Source: Epiperipatus broadwayi (taxonomy: Eukaryota > Onychophora > Udeonychophora > Euonychophora > Peripatidae). From it: a DNA stretch of 64,000 bases. Position 1 is the first letter of the stretch. The number at the start of each line of letters is the position of its first letter. The notes under the pieces are model-generated. The model saw only the letters and a program-made list of their open reading frames with translations, searched no databases and was not told the origin of the DNA. A program made the translations under genes and the position numbers. The stretch is taken from assembly GCA_028023455.1 (NCBI GenBank), contig JAQFVV010000018.1, positions 7,059,274 to 7,123,273 of the forward strand, in the 5' to 3' direction. Below are positions 11,344 to 26,110 of the stretch, in pieces.

Positions 11344-12966
11344 CTTTCCAGTTCTTCCAACACATCTCTCTATCTTACCCTACCTTCTTTATTGTACCCC
11401 TAATATACTAGCTCAATAGTACACCATAAAGTAAAACAACAATAAAGTCTAAGACTCTTTATGGAGCTTGAAACTTGCTAAATATTAAAACATAAGATAG
11501 ACTTTAGGGACGATTACAAAAGAGTGATTTTAACATTGAGAAATATATAAAATACACTCCACAATGGCAATACTATTTTGACAATTTTTCTACTACTATC
11601 CTATTATAATCATTAGGAAAACATCCACAACAAGAAATAACTAACATAATACTCTTTTCCAATTTGAGAATCCTAAAAATAAAAACATTAACCAAATTGC
11701 ATTAACTTAAAATAATTGATGCTATGCTATGGCTACCTCAGGGATCATAAGTATTCTATTCTAAAAATCAATATAACAATTAGATTGATAATTAAATAAT
11801 TGAATCTCAAGAGGGATTTTACTGGAATCCAACCATTTAATAAAAATACACTTACTATTACAAACCTTGATTAACCTCCTATTGGAAACCTAATCTAACT
11901 ATAATAAGACATGGAAATTAACAATTATTATCTACTCATTAGCTTCTCTTAAATAGTTGCATCTATTTTTCCTAAGATTTATTCACATACTTATGTTAAC
12001 GACAATTACTCTAGAATACTTATTTTTTTATAATCAAAGCTTCATCACACCATTATTATCTACCAAGTCTAATTCGGTGAAATACATTTCTTAATTAATT
12101 AGTATTTGTCCATTGTATTCACCCACTGTAATTAACTCCTTCAGAATTCCAAAGTTAAAATATATTTCATTAGTAACTTGTACTCTGAAATTATGTAAAT
12201 TTTTAAATTATGATATAACATATATTTCAACTGAGATTGCAAATTAGAATGTGACTATCAAATATATTGCTAATTTCTATTATATGCTCTCCATTTTGTA
12301 ATATTTAATAGTATTTTTCATATGGTTTTTCAAAATTCTTTCCATCTAATAAAATATGGAAGTACCATAAGCTTTCTTTAATATAGTTATAATTTAAAGC
12401 CATTGGTACTCTTAAGCATAGCTTCTCAAATGAGGCATTTAATCATAATTTGATATGTATAATTTTATGTAGCTAAATGCTTTATTGATACAACCTTGTG
12501 ATGGAAATGACTCTCAGACTTCATAAAATTACTATGATAAAGTTTAAATCAAAATATTCATTTATTTACAAAACAGAATAAATAACAAATAATTATACAT
12601 ATAAAGTTAAATACTTCATTAACAATACAAAAATAAACATTAAACTATTTTACATTGACAGCAAATTATTTACATTCTTTACAAGTACATAATGGTTATT
12701 ATATAAAATTAATCTTTCCCTTAGTTTGTCTTTTAGTTCTTTTGAAATTCTAAATTTATTATTTTATTATGTATGCTTTCATACTAATCTGATATATTTG
12801 CATCATTCATGAGTTATCTGGAATCTTCACAATCATTTTACATATTACTTGATATTTCGTAACTCCCAATATATTGACCATCTTGTAATAATTAAATTAT
12901 ATTTTATATTTAAAATTTGGTTTAAAATATTATACTTCCATTTTATTAACAAAGTTATTACTGATG

Positions 12967-13035
12967 TGGTATATATATATAAATAAAAGACAATATTTAT
13001 GATATATATATAAATAAAAGACAATATTTATGATG
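12967..13035. repeat. two-copy tandem duplication, about 36-bp unit
   Basis: The unit 'aaataaaagacaatatttat' plus its TA-rich lead occurs twice in a row without interruption, indicating a recent short tandem duplication. Confidence 0.85.
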
Positions 13036-16000
13036 TATTTAAAATGAATAATAAAGTTAAATTTCTTTTTTTTAATGCAATTTATTTATGCATTCATTCT
13101 CTCTCTTACTCGTGTTTTCTGTTAATCATAGATCTCAGGTATTCTTACTCATATAATCATTTATTCAAGTTTTATTCAACTATACAGAACATTTGTTCTG
13201 TACATGGTTTTATAACCTGCAAAATGATCTGTCCAGACTTAGGAAAAAACTATAGAATCCTTTAAAATATTGAGTCTATCTTCAATGCATACTATATTAT
13301 TATTTACTATACAGCTTTATTAAGATGAGCAACTGATTTTATTAAATAATATCATAATAAAGATATGGAGATTACTTTTATTTATGAGGGATCATATTTT
13401 GGTAGGTAATCATTTTTTTAATGAACTTATCCCAATTTTACCCTGGCTTCATGTACCACACTTGAAAATCCTCCCATCTCATTCCAATAACTATTGGGTA
13501 TCACAAAGATTACACCCACTTAACTATTCTTCAGTTCATCAGAATGATATTTTATATATCCTATCCTGGAATTTCAATTCACCTTCTCCTACATTATATT
13601 TAGCATCTAATATTCTATCAATTCTATACCAATAATATAATATATTCTTCCCATGAAATACTTTCCTATCTATGTTTGCAATCATATCACAAAACAAATA
13701 ATCTATTTTTATTATTATTATCAATAATATTTTTTTCTCTAACAAATGAGATCATGATATTGTCTTACATTAACATCCACTGTTTCTTGCTCTCATAAAC
13801 ATTATATTTTATAACAAGTTTATTATTCTTTTCAGGGAATCCTATCAGATTTTTTTTATAATCACTAGTTCATTTCCCTTTTTGTTAAATATGTTTTAAC
13901 AATAATAAATTTGAAATACCTTTTAACATATTTTATCACACTTAATTTTCTAAAAATATATCATGGCTCAAAATATACAGTTTTAACACTACATTCCACT
14001 CTCACACACTTTTATATTATAATAACTCATAGGTACTCTCTTCCTATATTTAAGCATACTTTTTTTTCTAACAAGAAAAAATAACAAAAAATATAATACT
14101 TTTAATATTATATACTAAATTGCATATATCAATTCTTTAAATCACTATTATGAAAAATACTTTGTATGTATATTTGATATCAAACAAGAAAAATATTAGT
14201 AATAAATTTAAAATTAAAATCTTTTTTTTTTTCAAACTCACTTCCAGTTTCTAATTTAATATTACAATGGTTACTCTTTAAATGTGTACCATTCATCATG
14301 CTTTGAGTTATTTCTTCTATCTTCTCTCTATTAAAAGACACATATAGTTAAACAAGATATTAAATAAACAAGCCCAACTGATGATGAGACATAAGTTTTT
14401 GATTGGATGCATCCTTCCTTCTTATCTAGTTTTAATTTACATACACATAGTATTGCTCTTCAAAATGCACTATGAAAAGTTTACTAAATATTTTTAAAAA
14501 TCTCATATTATTTTCCCATGCTGCACAAACTTAAAAACATGTTCAAATAAGCCATAAATAAGTTTACTTTTTGATCTCTCTCCTTTTCCTGGTATTCGTT
14601 AGTCTTGTAAAGTTTTAAACACAGATTAGATAATTCATTTAAATTTCTAGCTTATAGTACATTTTAATCTTAGTCATCTTTGCTCACCTCCAAAGCATTT
14701 AGCCTGGAATTAACTCATTTTGATTGTTTACTATTAATAGCTTCATCAACCAGCATTTTAAAGTGCTTGTATATGCTATTATGATTATTAGAGAAGTAAA
14801 CTAAATTATTTTTGCAGATCTTTTTCTAAATATAAGTTAAACATTTTCTTCAGAATTTTGCAAAAAAAAATTTTTTTTTATGAATCAACTGTTTAATTCA
14901 AAATGATGATTACTTTTTTTTCATACATCCCTCATGATTAATGTTGTATAAAATATTTCTATAAACTTTACAAATTTAGTTCTAGGAATTTTTAATCTGT
15001 TTTTTACATTTAATCTATGATCAATAAAATTTTTTAATTTAAAATAGATAAATGAGTGCTTTCTTACATGACTGTGGTTACATTTCTTTTTGAAACAATA
15101 TAGTTGTTTTTCCTTTATCGTGGTTATCCTAGGCAAAAATTTAAATAACAACTTTGATTTTTCAAACTCCTTTGTCATATTATCTTGGCTAGAAGTAGAC
15201 AATCAGAATTAGTAATGAGGTTGTAATGAAGATTAATTTACTCACTCCATAGTATTAATAATTACTTTAAAAAATATTTCATATTGTTGGATAGCTATAT
15301 GAATACGATTTTTTCTGCTTAAGACTTTAAACATTTTTAAACAAAAATCAAGATTGCTATCTATTTCATCAGTTTTCTTGAAACTTTCTCTCTCAGATTG
15401 TCTGCTATGTTTTTTCCCTTAAAAACCCCAGGATAAAATAACATTAGAAAATTACTTGCTGGATTCTCACATTGGTCAATTTCCCAAATCAATTTTTACA
15501 ACATTTAACTTAAATATTTTTTTGTTTCTATTTGAAATATTAAAATCAAAAAATGTTTTACAAATAAAATTAATTTAAATCATTATTTTAAGACCAAAGT
15601 TTTGATTCTAACTATACTTTAAATATATGATATTATTAATTTGATTTAAATACAAAGTTTAAGAATAAATATTTTTGTTTACAAGATATTGCAATTACAA
15701 TAATTTTAAAATAAATTCATATCTTGTGGTAGATAATTGTTCCTTCTTTAATTAACTACAATTTTAGATCTTTAGGTTTTAAAGGAACATTGCATGAAAA
15801 TAAATTAAAGTCAAATTTATAAGTAATGGTGTTTATTTAAATGGACAAATATTGTATTAAAAATTATATAGTAGATTATAATATAAATTATTTATAATTA
15901 ACAATGATTATTAAATCTCTACAGAATTCTCTTTTTAATCTTCGTGTATTAAGTCATTTGTTACTGTTATACCCAAGTTTATAGCATTACTATTATAAAA

Positions 16001-16068
16001 TTATAAATTTGAAATTTTGAAGCTATAATTAGCATTTTATATGCTATTCTTACCATGGATAATCAATC

Positions 16069-16166
16069 AAAAAGTTACAACATATTATGAGAACAAGTAC
16101 TCTCAAAGAATATCTTTAGAATATCAATATTGACATACTTCCATGAGAAAAAGCTGATGTCAATAG
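16069..16166 (-). repeat. dispersed repeat copy, inverted partner of 11.24 kb
   Basis: On the minus strand this reads 'ctattgacatcagctttttc' and continues colinearly with 11239-11343. The two copies are in opposite orientation about 4.7 kb apart. Confidence 0.45.
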
Positions 16167-19100
16167 TTCTTTCAGATTTTTCTAAACGAAAAAACATTCA
16201 AGAAAATATTCATCTGAAAAAATGATAAGTAGATGAATACCTCTGATAAAATCATCATAGCTATGCATTTAAGTTATTTTTCAGGCTTATCCTGAAGAAA
16301 ATAATAGACTGTGTATAATCACAATAATGAGCAGGATTATTCACATACAAATTTTTCTCTTAATGAACAATGTTTAACTTACTATTAGACATAAAATAAC
16401 TTGACAGCTTTAGCACATTCACACATAGAAATAAATATTTTTAGCTTTTATATTTAAGTTAATTTTTATATTCTTGTTAAAACTTTTACACAAAGTTATC
16501 TCCCAACAATGTTGTTTAAAAGGATTGTATAGTAATGTATAAAGTTAAATAAAATACATAAATCTTTTCTACTATTTCAATGCACTACTTATTTTAAAGA
16601 ATTATAAAATATAATTTACAGTATATAAATTTCTTCTAAATATTAAAGTTAGGAATATTTATATCAAATCATTATATGTATTATATGATTTAGTTTGAAT
16701 ATTTTGTTGATAGTATTTAATCTAATTAGTATAAACTTATTCTATATATTCAAGTATAAAAAAACAAAACAAAAAAGCAATGTAACTGAAATATATATGT
16801 TCTTTGTTATCTAAACAATTATTTTGAAAAGTAATATTAGTAGTTTTATTGTTTTATATTAAAAATTAAAAATCTGTCAATTATTTATATCATATATTAA
16901 TTTATATATGTAAGTTGAGTCTGTTATTTAAAGTGAAGTAAGTTATCACTAATAGTGAAAATTAGTTTTAGAAATTATATATATAAAATGTTTAATTTTA
17001 TTAAACAAATTTACCTTAAAGATATTATCATTTTTTATAGTGTGTACAAGCTTGCAACTTAATTCTAATATTGTATACATTTTCAGATAGAAGAATAAAA
17101 ATATTGTTTTCTAAACGCAGATAATTTTAATATTGTTTATCGCATTACATTTATAATTTTAATATTGGAAATGGTTTATAATAGAAACACAAAATTACTA
17201 TTTATCAATGAAAGATAGTTGCATTGTCTATCCATCCATTTATTGGTCAGTAAAGGTATATTTAATTCTTAACTAAAAGTTTAAAAGAAGAAAACAAAAA
17301 AAAAAAAATCCATAAAATCCTCATCAATTGGCAGTTGATTAAGTTGATAAATATTTTTTCATTGCTTCTCTTTGGAGAAACATTGTAAAGATCTTTGAAT
17401 TGCAAGAGCTATTTAACACAGTTTTACATGTATATTTAAAGAGATGTAGAAAATCAGGTAAATCAAGCTTAAATTTTTTTTTTTTTGCTATAACATTTAA
17501 AGACATTGATTCATACCCATTTGTATAATGTTTTTAATGAAAACCAGTTATAATTAAAATATATCTTATAAATTAATTATGAATCCTTCTCTCTTAGTTA
17601 ACATTAGAAATAAATAAGTATGCATATTTAATGTACTTATAATATAAATCAGTTTTTAAAAATAACCAAATGAATCTAACAGTATAATTTTTTTTAAACA
17701 CGCACACAATATATTAAGTTTAAGTTTACATGAAGGACCTTTAAAATTTATTAAAATATTGTTTTTTTTTTTTAAAAAAAAAAGTAACATTTTTTCTTAA
17801 TTTCAGAATGATTACCATTATTACTGCTATCCTTATAATAATGTAGCACTTAAATTTTATAGAAATACTGACTGAAAATAAAAATTAAATATTCAGAAAA
17901 AATTAAATATAGACCTGGAGAATGAAAACTCAAATCGCAATTTATAAAACATTCACTATTCAGTCATCATGTTATGTATAAAAATCAAATCATTCTGCAG
18001 GATGCATACATGTCAAAAAAACCACCATTATTAGTCATGCAAAGCATTAATAATCATCTACCCAGATTCAGCTCTTCATTCAATATTAATAATATATTGA
18101 AAGAGATTGATTTATATAAAGAATTGTAGTGTTGGTTATTTACATTTTGACAACAAATTGTTGTTTTATTATTATTGATAGGAGAAAGAGAGTTATTGTA
18201 TTTACATGGCTGATTGATAGCATTCTGGATAACTGATGTTGGATATTTTCTTGAACAGTAAACAGACTGTAGGACGATTGGTTGACTTTTTTTATATGAT
18301 GTGGTAACAAGTTATGAATGTTTCATGAATTAGCTTACAACCATCCTATTACACTCCTCAGTTATATTACCCTGTAAGTATTTGTATATAAATCTTATAA
18401 ATTTTCTCATTAAATGAAAATTTTAAAAAGAAATTATTTTAGTAATTACTTTAAATTTAATAAAGTTCATAGGTGCAAAGTAATTTCTTTTTAAACAACT
18501 ACTTTATAATTATACTGTACAAACTCATATTTTCTAGTCATTTTATATTTTAATACCAATATAGAATATTTTTAATAAGCTCATAAATAAAGTATAAGTC
18601 CAAATAGTTACTATAACAACAACTCACAAATACCCATTTTAATAGACTTGTAAATAATGTTACTTTCTTATATCAGTGCTAATCTGTCAGTTAAAAAAGG
18701 TAACTATTTTAATTTAATTATCATCTTTTTATATATGCTGAATAAATCATTCATATATATTATCATAATTATATATTTAATAGTTTAATTTATTTATGGT
18801 CTTATTAAAATTATTTGAATTTATATATTGATTTTTTATCTAAAGTTTTAAGCTAGAAAACATGAATATTATTTACAAGTTTGTTTGAAATGACTCTCTG
18901 AGTTTGACTTGTAAATTGTTGTTATGGTAATGCATATGAACTTAATTGCTCCATGAAAAAGGTTACATATTTAATAGTCATATTTATAAAGTTAAATTAA
19001 AATTTTGTTTTTGCTAAGGATATGAAAACGGAATGTTTATATTTATATTTTAAATTTACAATCAATCTCGTTCTTTCATTTTATACATTTAAAGAAAAAA

Positions 19101-19186
19101 AAACACACGAATGTGTCACAATAATTTTTATTAGTCATTGAGATTATACAACAATGAATAATATTTTATAATTTTTCTACACTATA

Positions 19187-20796
19187 CTTGAACAAGGTGA
19201 AAACTGGTTTCTATCCACTGGGGCTCATACAGTTGTCTCATTGGGATCCAATTCTAAAAGAACTTGTGTTGCAAGTTAAAGAATCAAAAGAAAAGGAAGA
19301 ATGACTTCAAGTACATTATCTCTGTGCCAATTTCCCAAATAAGTTAATTGCTGAATGTTCCTCACTTGTAAATCAACACATGTTGGAAGATAGGAAAACT
19401 TCAAAGTACTTTGCTATTATTCTTGATTCCATGTCAGATTTATCCCATGTTGAACAAACATCATTTCTTTTCCATTATGTAATACTATATGCAACCAGTA
19501 TGAAATTGTAGAAAGGTTTTTACAGTTTGTCAACACAAGCCATAAAACAGGATATGACATAGCACATATGATAGTAGAAACATTGAAAGAACATGATATA
19601 CTATTGTTGGATTGTTGTGCAAAGATCTATTATAAAGAAGCCAACATGGCAGGAAAATATGAAGGTGCAGAATCAAGATTACTTGAAAAATGTAAAATAA
19701 CTTTATTTTCATCATGTAGATGCCACACACTTGATTTGTGTGAAAATCATGCTGCAGAATGTATTCTGATGGGAAATTTTGTAGAAGGGTATTGACATTT
19801 CTCTTCATAGAATGTCTAACACATGATGAAAGCCCTTTATAGCCAACCTGCCAGATATCAAAGTAGCATTAGAAGACCTCTCAGAATTGAACCTAACTGC
19901 AAAAAAAAAAACAACAACAGAGATTAGTGGAGCTTTGTCTTGTGTCACATCCTTCATCTGGATGATAATGTCTGTTGTATGGCACAGAGTATTAGTTCTT
20001 GTTGATATCTGTAATGAGGTTATTCAGTCCACAAATGCAATGCTGGATGTTAAAGCATCCAACTTTAAAAGCTTAGTTTTAGAACTGACAAATCTTTCAA
20101 ACAGCTGGAAAAAATATGTGAAGTGAAGCTTAGCATTTTGCTACTAATTTGTGCATAGGATTAAAACTCTCTGGAACTTGGAATGAAACAAAATGCAAAA
20201 GAAAAAGGTTCCATGATGAAGATTGCTTCAAGAGAAATAGATATGTCAAAACAAGATAAAATGGATGAATCTCTCAAGGAAGCATATTTCAGAAAGTCTG
20301 TCCTCTATGTAATATTGAATAATGTTATTGGTGAACTCACTATTCATTTCAATGCTGAAGTGAACATTTCTGAGAAGTTCAGCTTTTTCTGGAAGTACCT
20401 TTTGATTCCTCAAGATGAACTGAAAGAAAAATCAAAATTACTAACTGATCAATATCCAACTTGTATCAATGAAGATCTTATAATGGAGATAAGTCATTTT
20501 CCATGTGTCCATTGGAGCTACTGAATTACTTGAAAAAATACAAGCTAGAATGACTCTTTTCAAATATATGTGTCCATCTCTGAATTCTGTTAACAATTCC
20601 TGCCAGCAGGGCACTTATTCAGCAAACTAAAGCTGATAAAAATTATCTAAGCTCAATTATGTAACATGGGGGACTGATAGATTTGGCAAGACTCTGTATT
20701 GAGTCTAATATTGCAAAAGCAATTGATTTTGATGATGTGATTTTCAATTTTGCCAGAAAAAAGGCTAGGAAGGCACCTTTGTTTAGCAAAATATAA
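19187..20796 (+). pseudogene. hAT-type transposase pseudogene (ZMYM1-like / DUF4371 type)
   Basis: A decayed transposase in several frames that together follow the order of ZMYM1-like hAT proteins. Near 19.2 kb lies a WFLSTGAHTVVSLGSNSKRT block. YFAIILDSMSDLSHVEQTSF lies near 19.41 kb; it contains the first catalytic-Asp block (usually DATPD). The frame at 19568-19795 has DCCAKIYYKEANMAGKYEGA and HTLDLCENHAAEC, usual forms of which are DCRAQ.YDNAANMAGKY and HSLNLCG.HAA. Next come LNLTA...E (19887 on), the FR.SVLYVILNNVI block and FSFFWKYLLIP (20.3-20.4 kb). The hAT C-terminal dimerisation region (LFSKLKLIK-like, then IDFDDVIFNFARKKARKAP) ends near 20.80 kb. Multiple frameshifts and stops exclude function. 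No BED or MYM zinc finger was found upstream, and terminal repeats were not identified. Confidence 0.85.
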
Positions 20797-21850
20797 ATGC
20801 TATTACCTATCAACTATAACTGTTACAATATTGTAATCAATATCTAGTATTAAATCAATTGCTTATGTATATTGTTTCATTGTTGTTTATATACTAATGT
20901 GTATTATTGTTTTTATTATCTTTTACAAAAATACCTGTCCTCATTTTAATATAATTAATGTACAATTATGACATTATTGATTTATATGTCCATGTGTAGG
21001 TGAGGAGTCCATATTAGTCTTGTTCCAGCACTTAATAATCCTCTCAGTGGTCCTAGTCATAACAAACAAAACATTCTCCACAAAGAAATCTCTATAAGTT
21101 ATCTCAGACAATCTTTTACTGACACAAGACAAATGTATAAACCATAATTTTATTATAATATTTTTCCCACAAGTAAAACTGATATAAGCTTAAATATTAT
21201 AGACTCACACATTTATAAAGTGCAATGCAGTGAATTTATTTTTCCTGTTTAAAAATAATTAGGATCTGCACTTCTCTTTGATCATCCAAAGTATTAATCT
21301 CATTTAATAATAAATAAACTTTATGTTAAACTACAGTTATCATATAATCATTCTATGAGATAAATCAACCTTTTCATAAAGTAGCTAAATGAATAAATGA
21401 TTAAATAGATAGACATAGCCACAAATGAACTAATATGTAGTCTAATAAATATCTGTAACTCAATAAATATGTAATTCAATGAATAGATGAATCAGGACAT
21501 TATGAATGAGAATCAAAGATGTGCTTATTGATAGTTAATTATAAATTTATTAATATCATAAAATTAATAATATAACAAAAAAATTACATTAAATATCATA
21601 AATTTAAAATCCCTTATTTTGTATAATCCACCTTGATCTTGCTCCATTCTCTGAAATTTTTATCTGGATTTTCCTTTTTAAAAAACCTCTATTAAGTAAA
21701 CATGTAATCTTGCTTACCAACACTTAAATATTTATATCATAAAATTTAAGAATGTATATGTGTCAAGAGACATGATACCTTAAATAAAGTGAATCTTTTT
21801 TTATATTAGTTTGCATCTATTTAGATCAAGTAATGATCTCCTATACAACA
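20797..21850. other. AT-rich non-coding DNA
   Basis: Nothing recognised. This may include the non-coding 3' end of the hAT element, but no terminal inverted repeat or target duplication could be matched. Confidence 0.5.
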
Positions 21851-23544
21851 AACTTTATATCTTCAAAAATACTGTGACACTTATGTGTCTCATGGCACAC
21901 AATAATATAATAGTGTGCACATATTACTATATAACATTGGAATAACAGTTAAGGATTAAATAATAATTTTGATACTTAAAAATTATTATAAACTATAATT
22001 ATAAATTAAACGTTTAAAAAAGTTCTATTTAATGTTTTATTATGATTTTGATAATTAAAACAAGCATGTTTTTATGTTAAAATAGATAATACCAGTAATT
22101 ATAGATTTTCCCTATCTATTTTTAATTAGATTAAGAAATTTTTTTTAAAATTAAAGTTTGTGATAAAATTTAGTATAATATACTTTGTTATTGGAAGGAT
22201 TAAAAATACTTTTAGATAAAAAAAAATGGTTTTAATTAACGTAAATTGAAAAGTGTCATTATTTTTTTTTGATCAATATAAAAAAGAATTTATTTAATTG
22301 TTGTTTTTAAATTTCATAATATAGTATAAAAATATGGATTTAAAAGAAGGAGATTACATTATTATAGCACTATTATTATGAAGTTATAACTGAAGATAAG
22401 TTAGTTGTGGATAAGGTCACAACAGTATAGTTTAAATTTGTATGGAATTAATGGTTGTGCTTTTTCATGGTTCATAACCTATATGTGTACTAAACAGCAT
22501 GCATGCGGTCTATCAAATTATAGAGATTGAATGGAGCTGACTGAATGCTAATAGTTATCTGATTTATACCTTTTATAAAAATACTAATATGCTGGCTCAC
22601 CAAGAGATTCCAGTACTAGCCAGTTTACTGAAAATAGTATTGTTCTATATATATTGTGCCCTTTTGTATGGGTCACCATTTAAGTTTTGTGCTAATCTAG
22701 TAGAAAATTTTAAATTTAAGAAGTATTTTAAATGTGTGATGTTGACTTTGCTTGTGGTAATGTTACCATAAGTTTAATTAAAGCAATCTATGAGTATTTG
22801 ATATGTGAATTGTGTTGATATTGGGAAGATATTTAAAAATGATGATGATTATGATGTAATACTGCATTAATAAATTTAATAACAAATGTTTAAAGCTAAA
22901 GTATTTAAAAAACAAGTTAAAATTAGACAAAGATATTTATTTAATTTGAAATATATGTTAAAAGTGAATAAAAATATTTTAAATTATAAGTACTTAAATT
23001 GAGATTAATATTTGATTTTAATCATATCAAATAATTATTTTGAAATCTGATATAATATCTTATTTATTTTAAAAATAAATATTTATTTTTAAAAAGCAAT
23101 TGTTAAGTTATTTTTAGATTATGGGAAGCGTTTCTTGTATTGTAAAAAACAGATGTTAATTAGAGATACACACACACATGCTTGGAAGCTTTCTCATAAA
23201 GTTGCAAAAACTATTTTAAAATCATGTTGTAAAATTTATAAATAATACGTGAGTTATCACGAGATAAAAAAATAAAGATATTAATGTAAAATATTAAATT
23301 TGATTTTAAAAATATTACTTTAAAAATATAACGTATTTAAAAAGATTTAGTTTATTTTAAATGATCTTATAAAAGTTAAGATTTAAATCAAGTGAGAAAG
23401 AATATTTTAAAAATGTTTGATAGATTTGAATAAACGATAAAATTATTTTTAAAATGTAATAATATTAAATATTAAATAAGTCATTATTTTATTTTTAATA
23501 GTGTGTTAGTAAATATGTAAATAAGCTAGAAAGTTTGATTGTTT

Positions 23545-24300
23545 AAATGTACCAATCAGATAAGGAGTTTCTGCTAGTATAAAAGTTGGATTCAATTGTT
23601 GAGGGGGGCTCTCTGTAATTAAATTTCTAAGTTAATCGTGCTATTGAGAAAATAGCTAAGTAAATTTAAAAACGCTCTTAAAATCAGTGTTAAAATCATA
23701 AGAGTGTTATTGTATATAATTTATAATTTTTAAAATGATAAGTATGCAGTAGAAACTTAATAATTCCCTATTGGTCTTCTCAATATCGAAGCTCAATTTA
23801 CGTACGAATAATCATGGAAACATCACGTATTGTAGAAATATATCAGAAACTTTACGCTAGAAAAGTAACAGACGCTGGATTAGTACAGAAAACTATAAGA
23901 TGGAGAAAAGTAGTATTTTGGACTATAAATAGTATTAAAAGTTTAAATTACTATTGTCTATTATAAATAGATATTTAAAAGAAATATGAATACTTCTATA
24001 GAAAGAAAGTATTCTTGCAGATTTTTAAAAAATAAAATGTATATCTTAAGTAAAGATATAAGAAGTAGTAATTTTAATAAATACATGCCTTGTTAAGTCT
24101 TTGTGCTTAAAAGACTAAATATTGACGATTTGAAAAGGCAAATTGATTATAAATATGATTATTTAAAATCGTAGTATAATAAAATTATTACATTGAAGTA
24201 ATCTAAAACGCTGGACGTTATAGATGGAGAAATAGATTCTTACCTAAGTATGTTGTTTGAAAAGTGCATAAGTAATACATGGACGTCCAAACCAAGCAAG
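23545..24300 (+). mobile_element. possible decayed LTR-retrotransposon 5' region
   Basis: A CCAAT box (near 23551) and a TATAAAAG box (near 23577) are followed about 190 bp later by 'ttggtcttctcaatatcg', which could be a worn primer-binding site. An ATG frame from about 23814 (METSRIVEIYQKLYARK...) comes next. Further on are fragments such as LNIDDLKRQIDYKYDYLK and DVIDGEIDSYLSMLFEK, which have the charged helical look of a gag N-terminus. No pol domain follows, no matching second LTR was found, and the gag reading is by character rather than motif. Confidence 0.2.
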
Positions 24301-25699
24301 CCAAGTTGATTGAAATAATTTAATGAAAATAATATACAAACTATAAATTAGTTTAGAAATAATAACTTTAAAGATAATATTTTATGAAGAACTGGATCCA
24401 GAAAGAACTTATAAACTATTTTTTAATTTTATTTTGTTTTCTTATGGGAACTTATTTTTTATTTTTAAAAAAGAACGTTACCATTATTTTTATAAACTTT
24501 CAAGAAACACGTGATACAACGGAACAGGGAATAGTGTTCTATTGACTTTATACGTAGGATATTTGTTAGAACTTTTATGGTAGAACAAAAAGTCGTCGCT
24601 GGAAATACGTAATATGAACTTTTATTTTATTTATTTAACATAAAATTATTAAAAGTAGGTTAGGTACATTTATTAAATAATAATTTAAAAATAATATAAT
24701 AATTAATTACATAAATTTATTTTATAATTAATATAACACAGAATATTCTAATGAATGTTTATGAGTATAAATGTGAATGATTTTATTTTATGAAGCTGCA
24801 AATTCCGAAGAATGCTGGATAGCAGATTGGACATTATTATTATTATGGTAAAAACATTGTATAATGATTTTAATGAATTTAATATTTTTTTTTTAGATCA
24901 ACCAAATATTATGTTTTGTAGAATGAATGTATAGATATTTTAAGAAAACACATACATTATATTGGCAACGAACTTTATTAAAATATGCATAAGTTTTAAT
25001 TTATAGTGTCAACATGATACAATATTACGTAAGAAGCTTAGAAATAATTATATGATTCTTTCGTAAATAAATTTTGATATTTTATTATGTTACAGTATTA
25101 AAGTTATATTTATTATTTATCTAAGTAGTTATTTTTATTTTGCAAGTCAGAAAGGGATTTTTAAAAAGAAGTCTATTTTATTTTTATTTATTAGATAAGT
25201 TAAGTTACGTGTAGATAGAAGCTTATATTTGGATTGAAAGTTTACTAAATATAAACGATGTAGTATAGGTAATTTGGATGATGAATACTTTGTTTAAAGT
25301 TGATATTTGTTTTATCGGAAGTTTTAGATAAATTTAGAGGATGTTTATAGATAGAAATTATTTGAAAGGATTAAAATAAAACATAAAGTAAAGTAATGAT
25401 TTTTACATAGAAAAGAATCATAGAATTTATCTAAGGTAATGCTTTATGAATTTGAAATTGATAAATGATTTAAATAATAGTATTTGAACAGTACAGATAT
25501 GTAATGCATATTTGATAAAACATATAACAGGAATTACATTAAGTAAAGTATAAGTACAGTCAATTATTTGTTTTACATTACAAAGATACATTAATTTTAT
25601 AAAGCTATTAAGCAATGCTAATAATAAAGTAGATATATGATAATACATTATAAATGGTAATACTTAATTAATGTAACTATTTAATTAGTAGAGCTTCAT

Positions 25700-26110
25700 T
25701 GTTTACACATGCTACATAAATAGTCTTGACATATATTATTATTTGTAGTAATTAAAGTACACTACTATTTATTTTTAAATCTAAGTTTTTTTTTTTTGAA
25801 AACATACTATAATATTATTAGTATAGTATTTGAAGAATGTATAATTGCTTGTTAAGCACATGAATTAGTAACAGTATAAACTTCTTGTATTTGTAATTTC
25901 TTATTTTATTTTATTTATTTTCTAAATTCTAAAACTGTAAATAGTGTAAATAAATTTTATTTGAAGTTATTGTAAATAAATTTGTTAATTTGTTTTTTTA
26001 AAAGTGTGTCGAGTTTCATTATTTTTCACCACAGCATTTTGACATCAGATGATTTGAAATAAACATAATATTTGCACAAAATGAATTTGTTATTGTTATT
26101 TAAAAATGAA
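25700..26110 (+). repeat. LTR-like repeat end, copy 1 (partner at 61.08-61.56 kb)
   Basis: Aligns by eye with 61080-61560 in the same orientation. Shared marks are 'gaaaacata.tataatat' (25798 and 61197), 'gtaaatagtgta' followed by several AATAAA-like signals, 'atttttcac', and then 'aaataaa...tatttgcac'. The order polyA signal, short T-rich tract, CA end and a downstream TGNNATCAGA-like stretch resembles an R-U5 boundary with a primer-binding site, but both copies are too diverged to be sure. Confidence 0.35.

Larger units (their letters stand above)
10725..19117. other. 8.4-kb AT-rich region without recognisable gene
   Basis: I see no supported coding region. Open frames at about 13.04-13.27, 13.38-13.64 and 14.92-15.20 kb are short, lack family motifs and look like chance frames in AT-rich DNA. 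The region holds a pair of diverged inverted repeats (11.24 and 16.07 kb) and a small tandem duplication (12.97 kb). The promoter and any 5' exon of CEK-A should lie here but cannot be placed. Confidence 0.5.

Noticed and set aside
19530-19808. Minus-strand 92-codon frame opposite the hAT pseudogene
   Set aside because: It is the antisense shadow of recognisable transposase sequence on the plus strand.
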